A stretch of DNA of 8,617 bases from Polyangiaceae bacterium (lineage in GTDB: Bacteria > Myxococcota > Polyangia > Polyangiales > Polyangiaceae), in assembly GCA_025936205.1 (NCBI GenBank), contig JAICTU010000400.1, positions 1 to 8,617 of the forward strand, given 5' to 3'. A program made the translations under genes and the position numbers. Positions 1 through 5,561 of the stretch are shown in pieces; position 1 is the stretch's first letter, and each line of letters starts with the position of its first letter. Under the pieces are notes generated by a model. It searched no databases. It was not told where the DNA came from and saw nothing but the letters and a program-made list of their open reading frames with translations.

Positions 1-1
1 G

Positions 2-925
2 CTCGGCAAGCTCGCCGGGCTGAAGCTCGAGTTTGCGCTGCTGCGCACCACCAACGTGGGCCAGGTCCAGCGCGAGATCCCCAACCAGCAGTTCAATCAC
101 GCCATCGTCTACGTGCCCGAGCAGCCGGGCATCGAGAGCGCCTTCTTCCTGGATCCGACCACGGACGCGCTCGACATGGGCAACCTGCGCGGAGACGACC
201 AGGGCGCGCTGGCGCTGGTGATGGATAGCGAAGGCAGCAGCTACCGCTTCATTCCCATCCCGTACCAGCCGCCGGAGCTGGAGTTCGAGACTCACGAGCT
301 GCGCGTGCAGATCAAGTCACCGACCGAAGCCAGCGCCGTCGACAAGATCACACTGCGCGGCAGCGACGCCTCCGAGCTGCGCCAGCTGCTGCGCAACCCG
401 GAGGTCGCGAACAAGGCGCTCCAGAGCCTCTCCTCGGCCCTGTTCACCGGCGCCACGCTGCAGCAGCGGACCAGCGAGCACAGCGAAGACGTGTGGCACC
501 CGCTGCAAGTCGAGCTGCAGCTGGAGATCGCCAACGCGATCCAGAATCAAAATGAGACCTGGCGCCTGCCCGTGCCCGCGCTCCTGCCGGGCGTGCGCGC
601 GAGCACGCTCGCCAACCGCCACACACCGGTGAGGTTCGGGCCCTACACCTCCACCTCGGTGCACACCGAAGCGGAGCTGCCGGAGGGCTATCGCGTGGTA
701 CAGGCGCCGGCGCCCTTCGAGGTCGACCACGCTTGCTTCAGCGCGAAGCGCAGCACACAGGTCGAGGGCCGGCGCGTCAGCGTGCGCTTCGATTACACTC
801 GCCGCTGCCCCGGCATCGCTGTCGATGAATATGCCGCCTTCCGCAAGGCTGCCCTGGAGGTACAGCGCGAGCTGCGCGACGAGATAGTATTCGCGCGCGA
901 GCCCGCCAAGAAGGGCGGGCGCTGA
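2..925 (+). CDS. Transglutaminase-like/DUF3857-type protein, C-terminal part (5' end outside window)
   Basis: The reading frame is open from the left edge, so the true start lies upstream. A GTG at 56 is in frame, but the 18 residues before it fit the family and it is unlikely to be the start. About 307 residues are visible. Near the visible N-terminus, FNHAIVYV (His codon 98-100) and FFLDPTTD (Asp codon 152-154) look like the His and Asp of a papain-like transglutaminase triad; the Cys would be upstream. The following text around LRGDDQGALALV resembles the stretch after the transglutaminase core in DUF3857 proteins. The rest looks like the beta-rich C-terminal domain of that family, ending in a charged helix and a basic AKKGGR tail. 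These proteins are usually exported or envelope-associated; substrate and reaction are unknown. The stop TGA overlaps the next gene's ATG by one base, suggesting translational coupling. Family assignment is from remembered motif patterns. The visible region alone cannot show whether the enzyme is active. Confidence 0.8.
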   Translation, partial: LGKLAGLKLEFALLRTTNVGQVQREIPNQQFNHAIVYVPEQPGIESAFFLDPTTDALDMGNLRGDDQGALALVMDSEGSSYRFIPIPYQPPELEFETHELRVQIKSPTEASAVDKITLRGSDASELRQLLRNPEVANKALQSLSSALFTGATLQQRTSEHSEDVWHPLQVELQLEIANAIQNQNETWRLPVPALLPGVRASTLANRHTPVRFGPYTSTSVHTEAELPEGYRVVQAPAPFEVDHACFSAKRSTQVEGRRVSVRFDYTRRCPGIAVDEYAAFRKAALEVQRELRDEIVFAREPAKKGGR

Positions 926-2085
926 TGCCGGCGCGCGCCGGGCAGGTGCTGGTCGCTGCGCTGCTGGGCGCCTCCTGTCAGAAGAACCCGACGCACGCCG
1001 GGGGCCCCGGCGGGGGCGCCGCTGCTCCGCTCGCCAGCGCGATGACGCCAGCGAGAACGGCGCCGGAACAGCGCCGACCAGCACCCTCGGCGAGCAGTCC
1101 TGCACCCGGCAGCCCTGCACCCAGCAGCCCTACGCCCAGCAGCCCTGCACCCAGCCTGCCGCTCCAGCTCGTGGCCGACGTCGAGCTGCCCGGGCGCAGC
1201 ACGCGATTCGACTATCAAGACATCGACCGAGCGCGTGGGGAGCTCATCGTCTCGCACATGAACGATGGCGAGGTGCTCTTCCTGCGGCTCAGCGACGGCG
1301 CGCTGCTGGCCCGGCTGAAGGACATTCCCGTGGCCCGCGGGGTCGCTGTCGCCGGCGAACGGCAGCGCGTGTTCGTCACCAGCTCCCCACATACGTTGGT
1401 GGTGATCGATGCCAAGGCGCATGAAGAGGTGGCGCGAACCGCGACCGGCGAAGGCCCAGACGGCGTCGCCTGGGATCCCGTCGATCAGCTGGTGGGCGTC
1501 TCCGATCAGCGCGATGGCGCGCTATCTCTGCTGGCGGACGCGGGTACGGGCGCGCGTCGGGCGCTGAAGCTGGGGCGTGAGACGGGCAACGTCGTCTTCG
1601 ACACCCAGCGCGGCTGGTTCTGGATCACCGTGGTCGGCGCGGGGCCCGCCGATCAGCTGGTGGGTGTGCTGCCGAGCGCAGCACGGGTCGAACGACGCTG
1701 GCCGCTGCCCGGCTGCGAGAGCGCACATGGCCTGCGGCTGGCGGACAGTGGCCGGAGCGCCTTCATCGCTTGCGAAGCCAACCAGCGACTCGTGCAGGTC
1801 GACCTGGACACGGGCCAGCTGCGAACGACGCTGTCCACCGGAGAGGATCCGGATGTGCTGAGCATCGATCCCGGCCTGGGCTGGCTGTACGTGGCAGCGG
1901 AGAGCGGTGATCTCGCGGTGTTCGATATCCGAAATCCCGTCGCCACAGCGCTCGGGCACGACCATCCGGGGCCCGGCTCGCACTCCGTGGCGGTCGATCC
2001 ATCGAGCCACCACGTATTTTTCCCGTTGAAGCTGGGACCGCAGGGCAAGCCTGTGCTCCGCATCATGAAACCTACCGGCACGTAG
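925..2085 (+). CDS. YncE-like (YVTN/NHL-type) beta-propeller protein, putative lipoprotein
   Basis: A 386-residue protein. The N-terminus (MPARAGQVLVAALLGASC) is a short hydrophobic segment ending in Cys18. The lipobox L-L-G-A-S-C is imperfect because position -3 is Gly, so lipidation is likely but not certain. Residues 19-75 form a Gly/Ala/Pro/Ser linker with four pentapeptide repeats (SSPAP, GSPAP, SSPTP, SSPAP). Residues about 76-385 read as repeated propeller blades, for example GVAVAGERQRVFVTS, GPDGVAWDPVDQLVGVSD and SHSVAVDPSSHHVFFP, the style of YncE/cytochrome-D1-like seven-bladed propellers. No haem-binding CXXCH is present, so it is probably a binding or scaffold protein rather than an enzyme. 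The ATG overlaps the upstream stop (TGATG). An AAGGG about 8 bases before it can serve as ribosome binding site. Co-expression with the upstream transglutaminase-like gene is expected. The ligand is unknown. Confidence 0.85.
   Translation: MPARAGQVLVAALLGASCQKNPTHAGGPGGGAAAPLASAMTPARTAPEQRRPAPSASSPAPGSPAPSSPTPSSPAPSLPLQLVADVELPGRSTRFDYQDIDRARGELIVSHMNDGEVLFLRLSDGALLARLKDIPVARGVAVAGERQRVFVTSSPHTLVVIDAKAHEEVARTATGEGPDGVAWDPVDQLVGVSDQRDGALSLLADAGTGARRALKLGRETGNVVFDTQRGWFWITVVGAGPADQLVGVLPSAARVERRWPLPGCESAHGLRLADSGRSAFIACEANQRLVQVDLDTGQLRTTLSTGEDPDVLSIDPGLGWLYVAAESGDLAVFDIRNPVATALGHDHPGPGSHSVAVDPSSHHVFFPLKLGPQGKPVLRIMKPTGT
1093..1152 (+). repeat. Four tandem 15-bp repeats encoding Ser/Pro linker
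   Basis: Four consecutive 15-base units (1093-1107, 1108-1122, 1123-1137, 1138-1152) of the form AGCAGCCCTGCACCC with one to a few changes each. They are in frame in the propeller gene and give SSPAP-type pentapeptides at residues 57-76. Units in multiples of three can expand or contract without breaking the frame, so the linker length probably varies between strains. Confidence 0.9.
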
Positions 2086-2101
2086 AGGTGCCAGAGGTGC
2101 C
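2084..2101. repeat. Tandem 9-bp direct repeat at the propeller stop codon
   Basis: AGAGGTGCC occurs twice back to back (2084-2092 and 2093-2101). The first copy overlaps the TAG stop (2083-2085) of the propeller gene. It could be a slippage duplication or a small binding site. No function can be assigned. Confidence 0.7.
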
Positions 2102-2157
2102 CAGCACGGTGCTGCGCAACCACATGTCCCTACGGGAAACAAACGCTGACTGTTTCC
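2102..2157. repeat. Cluster of small inverted repeats in the 2086-2278 gap
   Basis: CAGCAC-G-GTGCTG (2102-2114) and GGAAACA (2135-2141) with TGTTTCC (2151-2157, nine-base loop) are perfect inverted repeats just after the propeller gene. The first could form a 5-bp hairpin. The second could be a weak terminator stem or an operator for the next gene, which starts about 120 bases downstream. Neither is followed by a T-run, so intrinsic termination is not convincing. I could not pick a confident promoter in 2158-2278. Confidence 0.35.
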
Positions 2158-2278
2158 GACATGGCAAGCCATCGCCTGCTGGCGCATGCTTCTGTTGCGG
2201 TGCACTTCCGCATTCTCCGGGTAGCTGCTTTGGGTTGTGTGACCACTTGGAACGACCGGGTCCGGCGTCGCGAGGCCC

Positions 2279-3130
2279 ATGGCCTCTGACTCGTCCAGTC
2301 CGCACCACGCAGACGAAGCCTCCGACGACGAGCGCGAAGTAACGCCTGTCGGCCAAGCATCGAAGGCGTTGCTCGAGCTCTCGACCTCGAACGGCGACCA
2401 GAACACCCGTGCCTACCAGGCTCCGCGCGAGTTGCTCGATCTCGCTCGCCGCCAGCAGGCCAAGCGAGCGCAGGCTCGTGCAGCGGCTGGTTCACTGCAG
2501 CCGAGCGCTGCGCCCCCGGCCGCTCCCTCGTTGCAACCGAGCCCCGCTCCCCCGCCCGGGCCCTCGTTGCAGCCGCCCGTCTCTCCGCGACTCGTCGACG
2601 ACGATGCCGCCCCGCCGCGCCCGATCGGCGAGTCGTCGCCGCCGCGCGACCGCCCCACGCATCGGCCCGGGCGCTCGCAACGCATGGCCGAGTCGAGCAC
2701 ACCGAGCATCTCGGTCGAGTCCATCTCCGGTAGCTTCGAAGGCCTGGACTCCGCGAGCGGTGTGGAGACGCCCGACTCCGAGCCGAGCGATCCAATTTCC
2801 GTGAACGATGCCGCGCCCTCGGTGGCGCGCTCGCGGCCCTCGCGTTCGCTGAGCGACGATCCGGCGCCCTCCTCCGCCTCTTCGTCTTCAGCGGCGCCGC
2901 CCGCTTCGCTCTCGGAGCTCGCGCGCGCCGCCAGCGATCCCGATGCTCAGCCGTCGATCGCCGCGCCGAGCTCGCGGGGCGCGCTGCCCGACTCTGCCGC
3001 GGCATCTTCGGCACGCCAGCCTCAGCGCATGCCACTCTCCGTGCTGGTCATGATCATCAGCATCTGCCTGCTGATCGGCTTCGTGCTGGCGAAGTGGCGC
3101 GGGGTCGAGCTGTTGTTGCCCCGCCACTAG
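2279..3130 (+). CDS. Ser/Pro/Ala-rich protein with a single C-terminal membrane anchor, unknown function
   Basis: A 283-residue protein that I do not recognise. The ATG at 2279 is the only plausible start: an in-frame stop lies at 2240-2242 and GAGG sits just before the ATG with short spacing. Residues 1-20 are acidic. Residues 21-63 are the only non-repetitive stretch, with a helical look (QASKALLELS, then TRAYQAPRELLDLARRQQ), and may be a short interaction motif. Residues 72-103 hold three SLQP-led Pro/Ala repeats. About 105-250 is low complexity, rich in Ser, Pro, Ala and Asp with SISVESISGS-type patches, and is probably disordered. Residues 251-271 (PLSVLVMIISICLLIGFVLA) form one transmembrane helix followed by KWR and only about ten more residues. 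There is no signal peptide, so the topology is tail-anchored with the long N-terminal part in the cytoplasm. It stands alone, ending before a bidirectional terminator. A role as membrane-tethered adaptor is possible but unproven. Confidence 0.75.
   Translation: MASDSSSPHHADEASDDEREVTPVGQASKALLELSTSNGDQNTRAYQAPRELLDLARRQQAKRAQARAAAGSLQPSAAPPAAPSLQPSPAPPPGPSLQPPVSPRLVDDDAAPPRPIGESSPPRDRPTHRPGRSQRMAESSTPSISVESISGSFEGLDSASGVETPDSEPSDPISVNDAAPSVARSRPSRSLSDDPAPSSASSSSAAPPASLSELARAASDPDAQPSIAAPSSRGALPDSAAASSARQPQRMPLSVLVMIISICLLIGFVLAKWRGVELLLPRH
2492..2587 (+). repeat. 36-bp in-frame repeats encoding SLQP Pro/Ala units
   Basis: Two 36-base units (2492-2527, 2528-2563) and a shorter third (2564-2587) each begin with TC(A/G)-(C/T)TG-CA(G/A)-CCG and encode SLQP followed by Pro/Ala residues, at protein residues 72-103. 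The copies have diverged, which suggests an older duplication inside the disordered linker. Confidence 0.75.
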
Positions 3131-3163
3131 CAAACTAGCCACCTCGGTACTTCCTCTACTTTA

Positions 3164-3193
3164 GAGAAGCCCGGCGCGGACTTCGGGCTTCTC
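3164..3193. terminator. Hairpin terminator between convergent genes
   Basis: A perfect 10-bp stem, GAGAAGCCCG (3164-3173) with CGGGCTTCTC (3184-3193), has a 10-base loop and starts 33 bases after the stop of the plus-strand anchored protein. It has no clean T-run on the plus strand. On the minus strand it is followed by CTAAAGTAG, only weakly T/A rich. Its position between convergent genes and its stability argue for a bidirectional terminator. Confidence 0.7.
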
Positions 3194-3245
3194 CTGCTCG
3201 TCACGGCGCAGGCGCAAGCCGGGACGCGCCCCGATACGCCGAGCA

Positions 3246-3265
3246 GGGCCTGGCAGCGCAGGCCC
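3246..3265 (-). terminator. GC-rich hairpin just after the transporter stop codon
   Basis: GGGCCTG (3246-3252) and CAGGCCC (3259-3265) form a perfect 7-bp GC-rich stem with a six-base loop, 12 bases beyond the transporter stop on the minus strand. There is no T-run. It may act as a 3' stability structure or a partial terminator for the SPFH-RHH-transporter transcript, ahead of the stronger hairpin at 3164-3193. Confidence 0.45.
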
Positions 3266-3277
3266 GGCCCACAAGCA

Positions 3278-4333
3278 TCAGTGCCGATGACGATGGTGGG
3301 CATCGGGCAAATGCGGGTGTTCGTGGGCGAGCGCCGCGTGCCGGTGCGCATGGCTGTGGGGCTCGCCCGGGGCAATGCCCGGCGCGTGCGAGTGCTGATG
3401 GTGCTCGTCGTGCAGGTGCGCGTGCTCGTGCTCCAGCGGCTCGTGCTCGTGCCAGTGCGAGTGACGCTCGAGCAGCAGCGCGGCGACGCCCAGCGCCATC
3501 GCTAGCATGGCGATCAAATCGGCCCTGCGCAGGCTCTCGCCCAGCAACAGGGTCGATAGCAGCGCACCGACGAAAGGCGCGGTGGCGAAGTACGTGGCCT
3601 CGCGCGCGGCGCCGACCAGGCGCAGCGCATAGGCATCGAGTACCACCGAACCGCCGTAGCTCACCAGCCCGAGCAGCATGGCCGCTGCGCACACGCGCCA
3701 GCCCGGCAGGCTCCCCCCGAGCAAGAGCCCGAGCCCGAGATTGAAGCTGCCTGCGGCGAGCGTCTTGATGCGCACGATCGCGAACGGATCGCGCAGGGAC
3801 AGGCGCTGCGTCAGGTTATTATCGAGCGCCCAGCAAAGGCACGCGGCGCTGACTGCTAGCATGCCCACGAGGTCCGCGCTGCCGGAAGCAGTATCGAGCT
3901 TCAACAGCGCCGCGCCCGCGACGATCAGCGCTGCCGCCGCCGCACCGTAGCGGCCGAGGTGCTCACCGAACGAGAGCAGCGCGAGCAGCATGGTGAACGG
4001 GCCCTCCAGGTTGAGCAGCAGCGAGCCCACGACTCCGCTGACCCGGGACAGGCCCACGAGCAGCAAGAGCGGGCCGGCGATGCCGCCCGCGATCACGACC
4101 CCCGACAGCGCAGGCAGATCGCGGCGCTGCAGGGCCGCCTCGCGCGCCGCGCCACGCAGCGCCCGCCAGGCGGACAGGCCGAGCCCGGCGCCGAAATACA
4201 ACAACCCCGCCAGCAGCTGCGGCGTCATTTCACCCAGCAGGCACTTGGCGATCGGAGCGGAGAGGCCGAACAGCGCCGCTGCCAGCAGCCCGTACAGGCC
4301 TCCGCAAAAGCTACGCTCCGTCGCCCGCGTCAT
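3278..4333 (-). CDS. DMT-superfamily EamA transporter with His-rich C-terminal tail
   Basis: A 351-residue inner-membrane transporter. Residues about 11-145 and 155-288 are two EamA repeats, about ten hydrophobic helices in total. Family-like stretches include LLLNLEGPFTMLLALLSFGE, WALDNNLTQRLSLRDP and GAAREATYFATAPFVGALLS. The last 61 residues (291-351) contain 23 histidines in HEHEHAHLHDEHH-type runs and end in DAHHRHRH. The last helix ends at about 288, and with ten TMs the tail would be cytoplasmic. A His tail of this kind suggests binding of Ni, Zn, Co or Cu. I recall related EamA transporters with the same kind of tail, so it is probably a subfamily trait rather than a local accident. 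The substrate is unknown: DMT exporters carry amino acids, nucleobases or other small solutes, and metal transport itself is not shown. The ATG overlaps the stop of the upstream RHH gene (ATGA), so translation is probably coupled and the gene belongs to the SPFH operon. Confidence 0.9.
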   Translation of the reverse strand: MTRATERSFCGGLYGLLAAALFGLSAPIAKCLLGEMTPQLLAGLLYFGAGLGLSAWRALRGAAREAALQRRDLPALSGVVIAGGIAGPLLLLVGLSRVSGVVGSLLLNLEGPFTMLLALLSFGEHLGRYGAAAAALIVAGAALLKLDTASGSADLVGMLAVSAACLCWALDNNLTQRLSLRDPFAIVRIKTLAAGSFNLGLGLLLGGSLPGWRVCAAAMLLGLVSYGGSVVLDAYALRLVGAAREATYFATAPFVGALLSTLLLGESLRRADLIAMLAMALGVAALLLERHSHWHEHEPLEHEHAHLHDEHHQHSHAPGIAPGEPHSHAHRHAALAHEHPHLPDAHHRHRH

Positions 4334-4545
4334 CGCTGCCTGCCTCGTTTGTCCTTGCTGCGCTCGCTCTCGCTTGCCGTATGCTGCTGATCGGGCTTCG
4401 GCAAGCGGCCCGCACTTTGTAACGCGCGGCGCAGCAAAAACTCCAGCTGCGCGTTCAAGCTGCGCAGGTCGTCGGCAGCCCAGCGCGAAAGTCCATCCAG
4501 CAGGGCCGGATCGATGCGCAGCAGGAAGGGCTTTCGCTCAGCCAC
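4330..4545 (-). CDS. Small ribbon-helix-helix (Arc/MetJ-type) DNA-binding protein
   Basis: A 71-residue protein. KPFLLRIDPALLDGLSRWAA then DDLRSLNAQLEFLLRRAL fits a ribbon-helix-helix fold: a short beta strand (about residues 5-11), helix A (about 13-25) and helix B (about 29-43). A hydrophilic, charged tail follows. The start is GTG (4545-4543), because no other start lies between it and the SPFH stop. The ribosome binding site is weak, so translation may depend on ribosomes finishing the SPFH gene 21 bases upstream. Its stop overlaps the transporter start by four bases. I recall small proteins beginning MAERKPFLLRIDP next to SPFH genes in other proteobacteria, usually labelled Arc-like or HicB-like. 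There is no toxin gene here, so an antitoxin role is unlikely. Autoregulation through the palindrome at 5459-5478 is the simplest hypothesis. Confidence 0.85.
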   Translation of the reverse strand: MAERKPFLLRIDPALLDGLSRWAADDLRSLNAQLEFLLRRALQSAGRLPKPDQQHTASESERSKDKRGRQR

Positions 4546-4563
4546 GGTGCAATCGCCAGGCTC

Positions 4564-4576
4564 GTATCACTGATAC
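4564..4576. promoter_or_regulatory. GTATCA-C-TGATAC inverted repeat at the SPFH/RHH junction
   Basis: A perfect 6-1-6 inverted repeat spans the last codons and stop of the SPFH gene (stop 4567-4569). It shares TATCACT with the palindrome in the operon promoter (5468-5474 there, 4565-4571 here). It could be a second RHH operator or a small mRNA structure near the RHH start, but it overlaps coding sequence and may be coincidence. Confidence 0.35.
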
Positions 4577-5436
4577 AATGTGCCGGTGTTGACGATGGGC
4601 TGCGCCGGCGCCTCACTGCACAGCACGACCAGCAGGTTGCTGACCATCGTGGCTTTTCGCTCCTCATCCAGGCTCACGATGTTTTTTTGCGAGAGCCGCT
4701 CCAGCGCCATCTCCACCATGCCGACCGAGCCGTCGACGATGCGCTGGCGCGCGGCGATCACGGCGGAGGCTTGCTGCCGGCGCAGCATGGCCTGCGCGAT
4801 CTCCGGGGCGTAGGCCAGGTTGCTGAGGCGCGCTTCCAGCACCTGCACGCCGGCGATCTCCAGGCGCTCCTGCATTTCTTGTTTCAGGTGCTCGGCGATC
4901 TCGTGCGGGCTGCCGCGCAGGGATGGCTGCCCCGCCTCGTCGTGTGAGTCGTACGGATAGCTCATGGCGAGCTTGCGCAGCGCGGCCTCTGCCGAGACAG
5001 TCACGAACTTTTCGCAGTCGTCCACCTCGAAGGCGGCCTGCGCCGTGTCCACGACCTTCCACACCACGACCGCCGAGATCTCGATCGGGCTGCCCTCGAC
5101 GTCGTTCACCTTGAGCCGGCTCTGCGTCTCGAAGTTGCGCACGCGCAGCGACACACGGCGCTTGGAGTACAATGGATTGGCCCAACGCAGCCCGGGCGTG
5201 CGCGCCGTGCCGACGTATTCTCCGAACAGTTGTAAGACACGCCCCTCGTTGGGGTTCACCATGAAGAAGCCGCTGCTGAGCACGAACGTGCTCACACCCA
5301 GCAGGATGCCGATGCCCGTCGGCAATCCGGAGCCCCGGGCGGACCAGACCAGCGCCACGCCGGCGGCGAGCGCCGCCAGCAGCACTACGCCCATCGCAAC
5401 TCCAGAAAATGACTGGGCCTGCTTTTCGCGAATCAT
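4567..5436 (-). CDS. SPFH (stomatin/prohibitin-like) membrane protein
   Basis: A 289-residue protein. The N-terminus has two hydrophobic segments (about 14-32 and 40-60) placing it in the inner membrane. The SPFH domain runs from about residue 60 to 235: [74 protein letters not shown] helical stretch rich in Glu, Gln and Arg (about 178-235, including [20 protein letters not shown]) should form the coiled-coil oligomerisation region. The C-terminus, [14 protein letters not shown] to [10 protein letters not shown], matches my memory of this bacterial subfamily. Members form large membrane rings or cages that organise lipids or control proteases. No FtsH or NfeD partner is in view; the partners here are an RHH protein and a transporter. 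The start ATG has a strong GGGAGGA ribosome site about 8 bases upstream, just after the promoter palindrome. Length is normal and no defect is seen. Confidence 0.93.
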   Translation of the reverse strand: MIREKQAQSFSGVAMGVVLLAALAAGVALVWSARGSGLPTGIGILLGVSTFVLSSGFFMVNPNEGRVLQLFGEYVGTARTPGLRWANPLYSKRRVSLRVRNFETQSRLKVNDVEGSPIEISAVVVWKVVDTAQAAFEVDDCEKFVTVSAEAALRKLAMSYPYDSHDEAGQPSLRGSPHEIAEHLKQEMQERLEIAGVQVLEARLSNLAYAPEIAQAMLRRQQASAVIAARQRIVDGSVGMVEMALERLSQKNIVSLDEERKATMVSNLLVVLCSEAPAQPIVNTGTLYQ

Positions 5437-5444
5437 CGCTTCGA

Positions 5445-5451
5445 TCCTCCC
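5445..5451 (-). promoter_or_regulatory. Strong ribosome binding site for the SPFH gene
   Basis: On the minus strand GGGAGGA (5451 down to 5445) lies about 8 bases before the ATG ending at 5436. This supports that start and implies efficient translation of the first operon gene, in contrast to the weak sites of the downstream genes. Confidence 0.75.
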
Positions 5452-5458
5452 GCAGATG

Positions 5459-5478
5459 TCAAAGTGATATCACTTTGA
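5459..5478. promoter_or_regulatory. Perfect 20-bp palindrome, candidate RHH operator
   Basis: TCAAAGTGATATCACTTTGA is a perfect palindrome lying 23 bases upstream of the SPFH start. The inner GTGATATCAC and the CAAAG/CTTTG arms could hold RHH dimers. It is A/T-rich in a GC-rich window and overlaps the predicted -10 box, the expected arrangement for autorepression by the RHH protein encoded in the operon. The palindrome is directly visible; its role as operator is inferred. Confidence 0.75.
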
Positions 5479-5491
5479 TGGCAGGCGTCAA
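5464..5491 (-). promoter_or_regulatory. Predicted sigma70-type promoter of the SPFH operon
   Basis: On the minus strand, TTGACG (plus-strand 5486-5491, five of six matches to TTGACA) is separated by 16 bases from TATCAC (plus-strand 5464-5469, four of six matches to TATAAT). The -10 lies inside the 20-bp palindrome. The transcript would start within or just after the palindrome and have a short leader containing the GGGAGGA site. Confidence 0.55.
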
Positions 5492-5508
5492 GCCAAGGTC
5501 CGTTGTCG

Positions 5509-5547
5509 ATCACACGCCGGCTAACCGCCTGGGCGCGTGGTTGTGAT
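5509..5547 (-). terminator. Imperfect hairpin after the penicillin-binding protein gene
   Basis: ATCACA (5509-5514) pairs with TGTGAT (5542-5547) and the inner CGCC (5515-5518) with GGCG (5532-5535), leaving a six-base bulge. It sits 14 bases beyond the stop of the penicillin-binding protein gene. There is no T-run, so this is a weak terminator candidate. The rest of the gap from 5437 to 5561 holds the SPFH promoter. Confidence 0.25.
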
Positions 5548-5561
5548 GGCCGTCGCCTCGC

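Noticed and set aside
317..1120. Minus-strand 267-codon frame
   Set aside because: Shadow of the transglutaminase-like and propeller genes; Arg/Ala-rich product with no motif.
2088..2342. 84-codon plus-strand frame in the gap before the anchored protein
   Set aside because: It overlaps the start of the next gene by 64 bases, has no ribosome site, and its Cys/Pro-rich product has no recognisable pattern.
1522..2406. Minus-strand 294-codon frame spanning the propeller gene and the following gap
   Set aside because: It covers two plus-strand genes with clear domains or composition and has no family-like features itself.
3281..3463. Simple-sequence DNA repeat as the cause of the His tail
   Set aside because: The codons use mixed spacing and intervening residues rather than a pure tandem repeat, and the tail has a structured order, so it looks selected rather than produced by slippage.
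4330..4545. Toxin-antitoxin interpretation of the small RHH gene
   Set aside because: No small toxin-like gene is adjacent. Its neighbours are an SPFH protein and a transporter, so a simple operon regulator fits better.
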